From Phocoena phocoena (taxonomy: Eukaryota > Chordata > Mammalia > Artiodactyla > Phocoenidae): a stretch of 64,000 nucleotides of DNA. The stretch covers positions 84,541,951-84,605,950 of the forward strand of contig NC_089225.1 in the NCBI RefSeq assembly GCF_963924675.1. Direction: 5' to 3'. How positions within the stretch are numbered: position 1 is the stretch's first letter; every line of letters starts with the position of its first letter. Of this stretch, positions 12,203 through 25,214 are shown one piece after another. Under the pieces are notes generated by a model, which was not told where the DNA came from, made no database searches, and worked only from the letters and a program-made list of their open reading frames with translations. The position numbers and the translations under genes were made by a program.

Positions 12203-15200
12203 AAAAGAATGAAATTCTATTCACTGAAGGTTTAATGTACATATATTTCTTCATACCTGTCTTTAAATTAATAGAATTGAGGTGCCCCAGGCAGTCTGGG
12301 GAAAATGTTTTCTCAAATCTTTGCCAGTAAAAGATTTCACTTATTACAAATCTATATTAATTTATTGTTCAAAAAATGGCTGATTTACAAGCAGGTCTGA
12401 TCCTTGTCTCTTTAATTTCTTTGCAGTGCCAGATGAAAGCAAAGTCCATTCATTGGCTGGACACAAATCGGGTAAGAAATTCCTTGTAACTGACTTTATA
12501 TTCTCCTTCCTGGAAATCTCTGGCTGTGTTTGAGTAGCAGATGGAACCTGTTTCCATCCACTCATCACTGAAAGACTTGCTAATTAATACATGAGATGTC
12601 TCTGACTTCCACAAAGGTGAATTATTGCTTGGCCGTTTGTATAGTGGCATAATGTATGCTGACTGAAATGTTTGAGAAGGAGGAAGAAAGGTTTCCAAAA
12701 AAATAATTATAAAACCCCAAATCTTTAACCTGTATGCCAGCTGAACACTTAGAATAACAAAAAATTACAAAGAAAACCCAAGACAGTTTGAAATTCTTTT
12801 CCATGATGACTCTCGCATTAAAGTGGCAGGACAAAGAATTCCAGAATAAGAAAAACGTGGCCATTTCTTCCTTCTCAAAAGAGAATCATTTTTTTTTTTG
12901 CCTGTCTTCACAGGGGACTGGGCCTGAGATGACTGTATTCTCTTTCTTTAGACTCATGAATGAGCTCCCTGGAGGTGCCCTAGGAAGTCCACAAGGACTC
13001 TGAGGGTCTCCAGGTTCTTTCTCTGCTTTGTGTGAGATACCTTCAGGTCTAAAATCCAAGCTTTTCCTTCATTGCCAAATGACCTACCTTCTATTCCTTT
13101 GCCCTTTCTTCAGCATCATTTATTCACATTAGTTGAAAACACTTAAAGCTACTAAGCTAGTAAATACAGCAGTAATCCTTTTCTTGTAAGGGTGCATTAT
13201 TTGGGGGGAAACTATCCATTTTACTCTTAGAAACGCCACTCCACACAACAGGAGGGTTATGATTTGTTGGCATCCCTTCGTGTCTAAAACAAAGAAGTCG
13301 TTCCCATCACCAAGCATCTCCTGTGTTTATGGGCCAATTATGTTCTCAGCAGTAAGTGGCCTTGATGCCTCATTACTTCCATCATGTTCCAGGACAAGAT
13401 TATGATTTTTTTTTTCCTTTTCTTCTTTCTCCAGATTCACTAGTGATAACAGCAGGGAAGGTCTAGTTCACAACTCTTAGATGTTTTCTTTTCTGCCCCT
13501 ATAAAGAGCCTAAGAGGTTAGATCACTGTGAAAGAAAAGATTTCTGAGGGAGTGATAAATTGCCACACGCTGCTTGTTCCCATGCCTGGTACTTCTTGTC
13601 CTTAGCTCTCTTACGCATATTAATACTTGAAGATAAAAACCTATTTACATACTGGGATGGGCTTCAAGGTAAGAAGTAGAAGCATTTTGTTTAGAATGTG
13701 TATCAATTTGGTGTTTGAAAACAAATAATAAACTTTCTGGCTTTTTCTGGGAAGTCAAATCTTACTCTAATCTTACTTCATTTCCCAACAAATTACTGTT
13801 AGCCAGTAAGTAAATATTATTGTCACTCTTTTTAAAGGCAAACATTATCTTGGTATATTGGTATAGTATTTTAGGTAAATTTTAATGATATGTTTTGATG
13901 TAGTGTGAAATAAAGATATTAGGAAAGAAGTACTCTAAACATAAAAATTGAAATAATCTTCCAAATTAAAAGAAAAATGTTAAAACTGGCACAATTTTAA
14001 AGCTATCAGTCAGGTTAACTGTAAGGTTCACATGGCAGAGTTATTTTAGCTGGTAATAGAAATAATACTAATGGTCTTCATATCCCATGAATCAAACTGT
14101 TGAAATACATCAGATGTTTTAAATAAGATTTTTGTTACTAATGAACTATTATTGCAATATTCACTATTCTTATATTTTAAGTACTTTTATATTCTATCAC
14201 AACATCATCAAATTTTTCATTGGCTTTCTGTGGAACCGGGGCAAACGCTGAAAACAGCCAGAAAGTTGATAACTTTGGAGCCAAAGTGGCATACGATAAA
14301 ACACAGTGAAGAGGGCTAACCAGTCACCTCAAATTGTGAGCTCTAGACTTAAATGAGAGCACTCTATAAAACGTTAGAGACAGTACTGAGAAAATAAAAA
14401 GCAGCATGAAAGAAAAAGATGCTGTTAAGGTCTTGAATTATAATGCTCCTCAAGAACCCATCCCTCCCATGAAGTGCAACTCCTTGTGTGGGCTACACTT
14501 GGGTAGAGCATTTTCCCATTAGGCTTTGGTAGTGACAACAGTGAAAGAGAATTAAGGGTCCTTTTGATTCTGGCAACCTGTTCAGTCATTTTTAACATTC
14601 ACCTAATATAGAACTATAGTCTCCATCTGCTACAGTCTAGACCACTAAGCAAGTGCCAGTTTAGATTGTAATGTGCAACGTGCCCTGATCATTCGTACTT
14701 ATCTCGCCAATGTCAGCTTCTTTTTTGTTTCACCTTTCTCTTCCCCAAATCCTTTCTCCAGAATTTTCAGGTGAAAAAGTGGTATCTCTTTTGCTAAGAA
14801 GAAAGAGTATCTCCCTCTGTCTCTTTTTAATCATAGAAATGTGGGCCCCTTTCCCACTATCCAAGATCATCAGGAAGTTAAATTAAATTTTATGTGCTGA
14901 CCTAAATCTATCATCCATCCTCTTATTTAGGATGATATTCAACATTTTAATAAATGCATCTGAGTTAAAATTTCTTCTGAGTCAGCTACTTAGTGTGTAG
15001 AGAGCCATTTCATGCCAAGTTCCATCTGTTGGTCTGGCTTGGGTACTTCCCAAATTTGTGACAATATTTTTGGCACCATTTCCTTGGCTTATTCTTTAAA
15101 TGGTTGATTTCTCAGAGCTCAGATCAAATCAAAGTCTTAGGTAAGATAAATCTTTCTAACATTTTTGGCCCAAAATGTAGTATTCCCTCACCTCTGCTGG

Positions 15201-16209
15201 AATCAATCCAGTATTCTTGAGATTTCTCTAATAATCTATCTCATGGGCTACGCCTGGCAGTACATTGCATCTCATACCTTGGCAAGGAAAATGGCAGGCT
15301 GGTACTCCTGTTTATAATCTTATGGGGTCCTCTTCCACATATAAGAGGTATTAATGTTTATGGGATGGTGAGACCTACCATAGAGAAGTTAGGAGCAAAA
15401 TGCTTTTTGTTTGGCTTCTTTAAAAAAAAAAAATCATAAGTTTCAGAGAGCTTTGAAAAACCAAAAAACTGTCTTTCACCTTTTTCCCTAACTATCTCAC
15501 TAATTGAATTCTGACAAAACTCAAATCCTAGCAATGCACAGGGGAAATAACTTCAGCAAAATGTATATTTTAAACAATAAAACCATTTTTTAAAATGACA
15601 AATATTCTGAGGAAACATTAGAATCCAGAGAAAAATGACATCAGATTTGCCATAGCCTTTTTTTTTTCATTATGCTTTAATTTTAGCTATACACAGACTC
15701 ATAAAGTATGTCCAAGAAGGAGTCCTTTTTTTCCCTATGTACTGAACTGACACTTAAGCCAATAGTTTAATGCTCCTCAGCATTCAGACAGAAAGGACTT
15801 ATAAATTTTACTTTTTTAAAACATGCCTTCATATTTTTTTGTTTTGATTTATTGCTTAGAATGGTTTTAATATGTATTGACTGTCTACAGAGATCTTTGC
15901 TGACCCAGCTCTTTAAGATGATGCAGTACTGAAGAAAGCCGATGATGAGTCCTTCTTTATGAGCTCTGACATATTAATTAGCAAAATGGACTAAAAAGCT
16001 TTCCTATTTCTATTTAAATTCCTTATAGTCTCAAACACCTGTCTATATAACTGTAAAACAGGCAAGTCTGTAAAAGTAATGGTTGGCAGTAAGTCCAGAC
16101 CTTTTCTGAGATGACTTTATCAATTAATGAGCAAGTATCCATTAACAATCTAGGGGGACATCTCTCCAGCTGAGGTGCCTTGCAGCCACTAAGTACGGCT
16201 GGTATCTCA
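12203..16209. other. Mostly unique non-coding DNA
   Basis: No recognised transposon over about 4 kb. It contains the exon-like segment at 12427-12471 and isolated splice-like acceptors at 12913 (cctgtcttcacag) and 13434 (ttcttctttctccag). No open frame longer than about 80 codons occurs. Confidence 0.5.
12427..12471 (+). other. Candidate 45-nt mini-exon (hypothesis)
   Basis: A strong polypyrimidine tract and acceptor (tttaatttctttgcag, ending 12426) precede 45 nt. A near-ideal donor follows (cgg|gtaagaa, GT at 12472). The length is a multiple of three. It is open in two frames, one reading CQMKAKSIHWLDTNR and another PDESKVHSLAGHKS. It lies in unique DNA. No homologue is recognised, and splice-like pairs occur by chance in introns. 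Confidence 0.3.
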
Positions 16210-16330
16210 ACACATTTTGCTAATGAAGAAGCTGAAGCTCAAGGCATAAGTCCTTGTTCTCCCAGTTGGTAACTCTTAGGGTTAGGATAGAAACCCAGAT
16301 GCGATGTGGCAGAGCCCATGAATTTGGACA
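16210..16330 (-). repeat. Possible MIR relic, antisense
   Basis: gctaatgaagaagctgaagc, ggtaactcttagggt and gatagaaacccagatgcgat loosely follow antisense MIR. Strongly diverged. Confidence 0.4.
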
Positions 16331-16745
16331 CTTTATATTCCACCAGCGTGAGCCTAACACCTCACAATCTCAGGAACTGAGAAGAATATAGGAGTAAGAC
16401 ACAGTCTAGTTGGAAGGCATGACACACATATCAAGATATTCTATAAATCATTACTTACCTTTTATAACCTCAACTAACTAAACCAGGAACACAGTAGGTA
16501 TAATTTCTCTATGGTAGTTCAGTGAGCAGGAGAAGAACATCAAATCTGATCATTTGTGCCTTTGTTTCTCGGCATGCATGTGCACGTGAATGTGTGGGCC
16601 AAGAGATGTATGAAAAAAAATGCATGTGATGTACACATATTATACATAAGTTATAGGAAACGTGCATGTGATACGTGTCTTACAGCAAAGGCTGAGAGCT
16701 TAATATGCGAGTTGCTAACTTGACAGAACATACATTCTGCTTTAA

Positions 16746-16899
16746 ATGCATTGTGTGTAGGGACTTCCCGGGCAGTCCAGTGGTTAAGACTCTGCGCTCC
16801 TAGTGCCGGGGGCACAGGTTCGATCCCTGGTCGGGGAACAAGATCCTGCATGCTACACGGCGTGGCCAAATAAATAAATAAAGAGATGCATTGTGTGTA
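16746..16899 (+). mobile_element. CHR SINE, short form, with 14-bp TSD
   Basis: The body at 16760-16885 begins ggacttcccgggcagtccag, carries the B box ggttcgatccctggtcgggg and ends in cgtggccaaataaataaata. A perfect duplication atgcattgtgtgta flanks it (16746-16759 and 16886-16899). The tail is (taaa)n rather than pure A. Confidence 0.95.
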
Positions 16900-17689
16900 A
16901 ACTTCAAATCTAGAATGTTCGAATGTAGCTAAAGAAATTGCTGAATCTTTGCAAAAGAAAAGACAAAACATAAGGTGATTGGATAGTCACTTTAAGAGTA
17001 ATGGGTTATTAAATGACATTTCATAACTTTTGTTGAGTCTTAGTGTTCCATACTTTTATAGAATATCTAAGTTAAAATATGCATTTAATTTTTGGAGCAC
17101 CAACCATGATCACTTTTCATATCTGAGTCTTCTAATTGAATTACTGTTTTTTAGGACTTTTCATTGTTATTGTTGATGAGGAACTAAAATCATAGAGTAA
17201 GTGGGTAGTGGATTTGAACTCTGTTCCTTTCCTCATCAGTTGGTTAAGGTAATACTGCACGGTTATCTATTTGGAGAAACATTTTTATTGGGTATTTTCT
17301 AAGCTTCTGTCATGTGTTATGTTGTATAACTATAGCTTTAGACACAAAAAAAAGTATACATTTCCCACATGCTTCAGCCTTGGTTTACATTTCCATGGGA
17401 TTCAGGATGTTTTCATTAGAAAAAAATTATGATACATCTAGGATTCTTTCTATAGAAACTTGATTATGAAGCAACCTTAGTGTCTCCTATATTGCAAAAT
17501 GTTAGTGATTAAGCTATCCTCTAAATTTCAAAGAATCAAATCAAATTAGAAAGAAATATATCGTGAGATAAGGTTATTTACTATTCAAATATGGTGTAGG
17601 TGTGTGCATTTCTAAATTTCATGAGTAAATAGATACTACATTTTTTTATAAATCAACTTTCAAAATTATTTCTGTTCCACTCATGTCTA
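16900..17689. other. Unique non-coding DNA
   Basis: AT-rich, no gene or clear repeat. Confidence 0.45.
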
Positions 17690-18240
17690 TTAAATACCCA
17701 CTCTGTAACAGGTATTAAGTTTTAAGCCCTGGAGATACAAAGTGACATGTGTCAGAAAGGAAGTGCTTCCATAGCAGCATCTGAAAGATAAATAGAAGTT
17801 TGAGGAATAGAAAAGGTCACTGAGCTAACACTTTCCAGGCACATGGAAAGTTGTGAAAACATGAAACTTCATGGTGTGTTCCAGAAACTGTAAACAATTC
17901 GACATGGCAGGAGTGCAAAGGGGAGAGTGACACGCTAGGAGGTTAAGCAAGAAGGCAGAGATTAGATCATGGGGAACGCCTACCAAATGAAAGAATGTGA
18001 ATTTTATCCTACAGGCTCAGAGAATCTAAACAGATTAAAGGAGGGGAGTGGTCAGTTTTATAGTCTAGTGATACCACTCTGGTTGTGGGGACTTGAAAGG
18101 ATTTTTTTTTAAAGGCAAGAATAGTTAAAAGACCACTGCAATAGTCCAGATAAGAGATGCTGTGGGCATAAATTTAAGTGATGAAATTAAGGAAAGAAAA
18201 GTATGATTTAGAGAATAAAGCCTTCAATTTTGTTGTTTGT
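17690..18240 (-). mobile_element. L2 LINE fragment, antisense
   Basis: aatacccactctgtaacagg, ggcaggagtgcaaaggggag, gattagatcatggggaacgc, aatgtgaattttatcctaca and cactgcaatagtccagataa fall in the order of antisense L2 3' sequence. The purine-rich DNA at 18500-19700 may be further L2 but was not assigned. Confidence 0.65.
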
Positions 18241-18304
18241 TTGTTTTTTAATCAAACTTAGCGGGTAAGTGAGAGAGAAGATCCAATTTGATTATCAGTG
18301 TATC

Positions 18305-18480
18305 AGTCAACTCTTGCTATAACCATGCTACGTAATAAAACCAACAGTTAACACTTATTTCTTGATCACGTATCTTCAGGTGGGCTGGGACTTGCCGATC
18401 TCAGAAGTGTTTGGCCAGGCTTGGCTCTAACCTGTAGTTCAGGTCCAGGTTTTCTGCCTGTGTCTCTTATCCTCCTTGGG
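18305..18480. repeat. Probable ancient interspersed repeat, family not assigned
   Basis: The start cagtcaactcttgctataac followed by acgtaataaaaccaacagtt resembles a common mammalian repeat beginning 'ttgctgcgtaacaaa'. I cannot name the family safely. Confidence 0.35.
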
Positions 18481-21283
18481 CCAATGGTTTCTTGAGGCAA
18501 GTACCTTTGATGACAACAGTGATAAGATGAAAATAGAGTAGACAGAGAGGGAACCCATAAGCTATGTGGCAGTGTTCATGTATTAATGATGTGAGGGTAA
18601 AGGTGATAGAAGGAATGATAAGAGGAGTAGAAGGAAGTGTGGCAGGATAACATTAGCTCTGAAAGAGTCAGGATTTTATATAAGGGTAGAGAAACAATGT
18701 ACCTGAACATGGAAATGTAAAATAAGGAGATAGCTGAGCCCCCTCCCAACCCTGGGAAAGAACAGCTTCAAATGAGAGGGCTGCAGGAGAAGCAGATTTC
18801 TTGGTGGAGAGCTAGATTTCAATGAAGGCTAAAAGGAAGGGGAATTTTCAGAGAAGGGCTTGGAAGTGAACAGCATTTTGTCAACCATGGGAGGATAGGG
18901 GAGATTCGAGGAGGCAAGGTGGAGGATTCTGGGCTGGAGGGCAGAGTGGGATGGTGAGTCACAGGGAGATGGACAGAGTGGTGTAAGACTACAGCACAGG
19001 AAGGAGTAGATGACCAAAGGGCTCACATCTTGGGAAATGACTAAGGGTGTCAGGAGTGATGCACCTAGTTTGTTTAGATGGCTTTGCAGTTGCCAAGAGA
19101 ATCAATCCTCACTCTTTGGTAAATAGAAAAAAGGCTTGGGCCAGTTATGACTCAGTGGTGGCCTGGATGAATTATTTTTTATAAAGAGATCCTGTCTCTG
19201 AAGGATGAGGAGATGAAGATTTTCCAGGAGGAAACGGTCCCAAGGTTACAAGTTTTGAGAAGATGCTTAAATTTTACTGGATTTGGAAACCGAGAAATGG
19301 CCATGGGTAATCATCTCTGCTGGACAGGAAACAGAAGAGCAGGATCGAAAGGAAGTGGCTTGAGGAGGAATGGGAGGTGGAAACAAGGATAGATGATCTT
19401 TCCAGAAGCTTAATATTAAGAGAAGAAAAGAGAGATGTATGTAGAGAAGAGAAGTTGTCTTTTGTTGGTGGTGGTATTCTATTTCATGTTAATGAGAAAC
19501 ACAGGACCAAGTTTGTTGACTGAGAAGAAAGAGACATTTGTAAGAGAATGAAGAACGAGGAAAGAGGACATTTTTAAAGGGATATGATTAAGAGTATAGT
19601 TTTATAGCAGTTGGCTTTGAAGAGGATGAGCCAGGATTGAAGGGAAAGTGGCAGGGCTGCATGTAGTACAGATAAATTTGTAGGTAGAGGGGGTAAGAAA
19701 TTAAGGATGTTAATGGTCTCAATTTTCTTGATGATGTCAAAGTCTGTACGTAATGGCATTGTACGGTTGGTCAATAGGCTGGTCAAGAAAATAAGAAACA
19801 CTATAGATAATAGGTAGCCCATGTTGGGATGTGTTTAAGTCATTGAAGCAAAATTGGATGGGTTACTACGAAACAATATATTTACACCTCCACATGCACA
19901 TATTCACTGCATTCAAGGGTTGAGTTGCAAATGAGCTACAGTTTTCCCCTGAACAAAATGTTCTTATCTTTTGCAGTTATATTTTCAATTCTCTACTTAT
20001 GGTGAAATTATAGAAAGTTAGGACTAAGTGGATAGTTATATATGTCTAATACAACCAACTTATTTTAAAGGGTAGATTGATACCTAGACAGGGAAAATCA
20101 CCCCCGACCAAAGGCCCAGCTGGTCAGACCTGTTGACTTCTACTTCAGCAACCTCTTGCTTTGTGAATTCAAACACCGTTGCTACCAGTTTTGCCTGATT
20201 TAATAACCTAAACTATCATTAAAATGCTCAAAATTTCCCCAAACCCAGCATGGATAACAGAAAGAATAATTTAGCACAGCTCTGGTCTTTTGTCTTTTCA
20301 GCTTCTCTCATTGAAACCCACCAGAATTGAATAAGCTTCTATATACAAAAAGTAGGTACTTTGTTCAAAGTTTATTACAGACTTTGTCACAAAGTCTGTA
20401 TCTGTTTGTGGTTGCTATTCATTATAGTTTATATTTTTATTATGGTGTTTATTTATTTTTCCCCTAAATATAAATGTACAGGACAAATTATTCTATTCTG
20501 AGCTCCAATAGACATTTGTTGATATGGTGTATTCGGTACATACTCTTCCCCTATGCCCTTATATATTGATATTGATATTACAAATTTCTCAGCAATGAAA
20601 ATTTTTATTATCCTGTCTCATAATTCAGAACTCAACAGCTTATCTTTGGAGATAAAATTTACTGTGCTTAAGTGTGCATTGATTTAGAAAATGTATAGTT
20701 TCTAAAGTTTTAACTGTTTGAACAAAGTAAAAATAATTTTATAAAGAGACGAGCCTATTTCTATATATGTCAAATTCTTCAAATGTGGCTGAACTCTCTC
20801 AAACTTCACCATCCATGGGGAATATGTGTCTTGTACATTTGGAAAACAGTGGTTTGGAACTGACAATTCTAATAGCGTTTCTAAATGCCAGAGTGAACAT
20901 CTACAGTGAAAAATATTATTAAATGACTACATGATGGTTGATAAGTACAAAGTGAATGTTTGACATTAAAACTTTTCTGTAGGCTGAGCTATCTGTACTC
21001 AGCTTTGGACTAGCTGTGCAACTGGAGAGGGACAACAGTAGGAGCCACAGAAAACAGCGAGTGACTTAAAAATTACACAGAAACGCCATCATCAGTCAGA
21101 ATATTATTGTATGGACTTGAATGTATCATGGGTAAAAACAAATTACATTCTCAAAACCATAATAACTATAAATGTTAAGCTGTGAGCACCAATTCTGTCC
21201 CCTTTCCTTTGTATTTAGCTTTAGGATCTCCTAAGTAAACTTCTTGCAATGAAACTATTTCAGTAAAATTGTTGGACTCTATA
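18481..21283. other. Non-coding DNA, purine-rich first half
   Basis: 18500-19700 is strongly A/G-rich on the + strand, possibly decayed L2. 19850-21283 is AT-rich and unique. It holds the palindrome at 20376-20400. Confidence 0.4.
20376..20400. repeat. Perfect 25-bp palindrome (12+1+12)
   Basis: Arm tacagactttgt (20376-20387), centre c, arm acaaagtctgta (20389-20400). All 12 pairs match with a 1-nt centre. No repeat family was recognised around it. Confidence 0.9.
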
Positions 21284-21609
21284 CCTACTAGCTTTTTTTT
21301 TTTTAATTTATTTATTTTATTTATTTATTTTTGGTTGCGTTGGGTCTTAGTTGCTACGCGCGGGCTTTCTCTAGTTGCGGCGAGCGGGGGCTACTCTTCG
21401 TTGCGGTGCGCAGGCTTCTCATTGCGGTGGCTTCTCTTTTTGCGGAGCAAGGGCTCTAGATGCTCAGGCTCAGTAGTTGTGGCTCATGGGCTTACTTGCT
21501 CTGCGGCATGTGGGATCTTCCTGGACCAGGACTCGAACCCATGTCCCCAGCATTGGCAGGCGGATTCTTAACCACTGCACCACCTAGTAGGAAGCCCCCT
21601 ACTAGCTTT
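21284..21609 (-). mobile_element. CHR SINE, long form, antisense, with TSD
   Basis: The body at about 21296-21597 has a T-rich tail, then tggttgcgttgggtcttagt, ggcgagcgggggctactctt, ctgcggcatgtgggatcttc and accaggactcgaacccatgt. It ends in the head complement gaagccc. The flanking duplication cctactagcttt is perfect (21284-21295 and 21598-21609). The head reads ccacctagtaggaagccc, a small change from ccaccagggaagccc. Confidence 0.95.
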
Positions 21610-21964
21610 AAATGATGGCAGCCCTATATCAAGAGTAGATTTGGCAGGGGCTACAAAGCTTTTCGGTTCCTATGTAATTATTTTAGAAAGGTTTACATTG
21701 ACACCTGGAATTTTAAATCACTCTTCTAAGGAAATTATTTTATGTGTAAATGTGTTGTGGAGAGAAAAAAACAGAGACACTCTGATTCCAATGACCCAGA
21801 GAGGTTATAGCTCCCTGCTTGCAGGACCTTTTATTTTAAACTTCTCCGGATAATCTAGATACCAGTGTTAAGTGATTGGCTGTTTAGACATTCCAGCAGT
21901 GTTTTACTTCTGAACTTTTCTCACCAAAATATCAGCCGACATATGATATTGGAAGGACAAGTTT

Positions 21965-22493
21965 GGAATATTACTCAGCCATAAAAAGAAACGAAATTGA
22001 GCTATTTGTAATGAGGTGAATGGACCTAGAGTCTGTCATACAGAGTGAAGTAAGTCAGAAAGAGAAAGACAAATACCGTATGCTAACGCATATATATGGA
22101 ATTTAAGAAAAAAAATGTCATGAAGAGCGTAGGGGTAAGACAGGAATAAAGACACAGACCTCCTACTAGAGAATGGACTTGAGGTTATGGGGAGGGGGAA
22201 GGGTAAGCTGTGACAAAGCGAGAGAGTGGCATGGACATATATACGCTACCAAACGTAAAATAGATAGCTAGTGGGAAGCAGCCGCATAGCACAGGGAGAT
22301 CAGCTTGGTGCTTTGTGACCACCTAGAGGGGTGGGATAGGGAGGGTGGAAGGGAGGGAGGCGCAAGAGAGAAGAGATATGGGAACATATGTATATGTATA
22401 AGTGATTCACTTTGTTATAAAGCAGAAACTAACACACCATTGTAAAGCTATTATACTCCAATAAAGATGTAAAAAAAACAAAAAAAAAAAACT
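21965..22493 (+). mobile_element. L1 3' end (ORF2 C-terminus plus 3'UTR), 5'-truncated
   Basis: Begins tggaatattactcagccata, the conserved end of L1 ORF2. It runs through the 3'UTR (gggaagcagccgcatagcac; gattcactttgttataaagc) to tactccaataaagatgta and an A-rich tail. AATAAA is visible just before the tail. No clear target-site duplication was found. Confidence 0.9.
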
Positions 22494-22879
22494 CAGCTTG
22501 AGACACCTGAAGATCAGCTTTTACATAATAAATGCCCAATCTGTGTTGAATAACATAAAATATGTTAAAGCATAAATTTTGTTTGTTTAATATCTGATAA
22601 AGGTATAACAATGCCAACTGATGGTGAGAAGTATTTTAGAATATATTGGCTTTGATAATGGCGGTGTGACTTTACACAACTTGTGTTTGTGTACACACAT
22701 ATGAGTTCCATAAGTGAATGCTGGGTTGAGGCGGGGGAAGCATTAAAAGACTAGTATATTTCAAGAAGGGTTTTGCCTACTTAAAAAAAATGTTCATTTG
22801 TTCCTGTATTTAGGCTCTATCGACAGGGAAAAATTTCAGTACCTTTAACAAGTCATACCATGCCCTCTATCACCTTGTC

Positions 22880-23290
22880 TTGATCTGCCCTTGCAGCCTG
22901 TCTCGTGCCACTGTCACCCTCCACCCCATCCCTGCCTCATCACACTTGTTCCCAATTCACAGAGCTACTCACCACTGCTGTCTGACCATATCTTATTCTT
23001 TCATGCCTCAGAGCCCCAGCGGAACTCTTTGAAGGCCCACCTCCCTGAAAAACCCTCCCCAGCTTCCTCAGACCAAGGTCTCCTCTGGTATCTAGCCTTG
23101 TTTAACTTCAGATGTCTCCAGGCTCTGGTTTTATACTTTTTAACTTCTCTCACCCTTTCCTGCCCTAGCTCACACTTCTGCTCTAGAGCCAGTTAACCCC
23201 CAAGGACCCACACAGGCTGCTTCTCAAATCTCCTTTGATCAATAGTCATGACTCCCTTAGACCATTAATAATCCCAAGGCCTACCTTTTC
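22880..23290 (+). mobile_element. L2 LINE fragment, sense
   Basis: C/T-rich sequence with ctgtctgaccatatcttatt, gaactctttgaaggcccacc and tccctgaaaaaccctcccca resembles sense L2 3'UTR ('aaatgccacctcctccaggaag'). Moderate match. Confidence 0.45.
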
Positions 23291-23339
23291 CTCATATAGG
23301 CAGGAGAACTCTGTTATCTACTGAATGAAAGGGCAGGAA

Positions 23340-23480
23340 CCAGTGTTAACTCTTTTATTAAACCAGTATTTATTGAATGCTTACTGTGTGCCAGACCCTG
23401 GACCAGGTACCACAAATACAAGGCTGTGTAGACTGTGGATTCTGCCCCTAAGGTATTCACAGTTCAGTAGCAACAGTAGG
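23340..23480 (-). mobile_element. L2 3' tip, antisense
   Basis: tatttattgaatgcttactg, tgtgccagaccctggaccag and ctaaggtattcacagttcag match antisense L2 3' end order. Confidence 0.65.
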
Positions 23481-23529
23481 AATGCAAACACTGAAACTAC
23501 CATGTGCTTATACATAAATGCAAATACAT

Positions 23530-25210
23530 AGAAAAAGTAACAGTGGCTACCTTACTTAGAGGAAGAAGATGAGGTTGGGGGTCAAGGGGGACTTTTGCTT
23601 TATCTGTAGTATTTGAATTTTTATGTTGAGACTATATTTATGTGCAGTTTGAGTAATGAAAAACTTTATGGGTTTAAAAAAGTAAAAACTTTTCAAACAT
23701 ACTAAAATTTCACATGCTGAATCTAATCATTGAAATGTTGTACACATGAGATGATTTAGCATGGGGACTGGCACAGAATATGCACAGAAGAACCACAGGA
23801 AAAGGGATAGTTTCTGGGAAGGAGATGAGAGGCTGAATCCCAGAGTCACGCTGGGAACCCATTTGGGGCCCAAAAGTATTTCGGGAGGAAGGGAATAGAG
23901 AGAGGCTTAACCATGAGATACCTCGTTTATGGGTTGCTGGAAAATGTGCCAGTGAAAAACATATTTGGGGAATGTTAAACTCCCCTGTCAATTTTTGGTA
24001 TCCTAGAGGGCAGGAACGTAGTCTTTGAAATTTATTCAGTAAGGCACCCACTTCATGCTTTTTAGAGGTTCATGGTGCCCAACTGTGTCCAATAAAAGCA
24101 GAATTATAATGAGGGCTTGTGATGAATATGTAAAAGTTAAAGAGAAAACTGAAAGCAACCTAGATTACTTCTTCTTGCTAAAATAAGCAAATGCAAGCTC
24201 ATTAACACTCCGTTGATAATTAGACACCACACACACACACAAAACCACTTACAAATTCCACCCCATCAAAATAGAACAAAGCTGTTGAAAGTAACCTTTT
24301 GAATAAAAACCCTTTTATTAACTAATCCTTCTTTTGTAAATGTGCATGCCTTTTCAACCAGGAAAACAACAACTGCAAAGAAAGAGGGAGGAAAAAAGCA
24401 GATAGTTTTGTGAAGTATCATGATATTGCCATCCGGGAGTTGTCAGAGGGATTTAGAAATGTTGGTGTCAAACTGGTGATGGAGGCTTTTTACTTGTTAT
24501 ACTCAGAGAAAATGTTACTATCGGTTGGTCTAGTGACCTAGCGGTTGATGAACTATTTTAAGTGATTTATATGGACAAACACTTCTTTTTTTTCAAAAGT
24601 ATGCATCTATAGTAACGTGTATTCGTAAAGTACTATTTTTCTATTTATAATAGGGCTACATTTTTAAAACTAAAATATTAGTGGAAAAAGTATGAGATTT
24701 TAAATAATATTAGGAAATAACAGTATAAAATGATTTGTGAACCTGGCAAATTATCCTGAAGTCCTATGACACAGTTTGCTGAGGTCTGGGAAACAGTGAT
24801 GAATTCTGTACGTTTCTATCAGCATGTCCACCGTTTCCATCATTGTGCTTTTTTTGCAAGGCTCAGAAGATCTTGGTTTGAGAAAAGTACGTGCACCCTG
24901 AGGCCTTGGGCTATATAATACTCACTCTCTGGGCCCCATTTTCTGTCCATGGACTGATGCCTTCAATTCTGGTTGAACACTGGCTCCTTCAGCAAAGAAA
25001 TGTCCAAATCTTCAACTGTTTCTTACTATGAATTTCTCTCCATCAAGTTTAACTTGAGTTATATTTTGAAGTACATGCCTCTAACAGGCCATCTTCATCA
25101 GAGAAGGAAACATAACAGATACCATGGTGCCCTTCTGTGTGAGCCTGGAAAAGCAGTCTCTTACAAATGCAGAGCCAGTCTTCATTTTTCACCTTTCTTT
25201 ACCTGCCCCA
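23530..25210. other. Mostly unique non-coding DNA
   Basis: No gene recognised. It includes a short (AC)n run at about 24228-24241. Confidence 0.45.
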
Positions 25211-25214
25211 TTAA

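Noticed and set aside
11844..12204. Overlapping frames on both strands of about 90-116 codons
   Set aside because: They are translations of the CHR SINE and its tail, with Phe or Lys runs from the poly(T)/poly(A).
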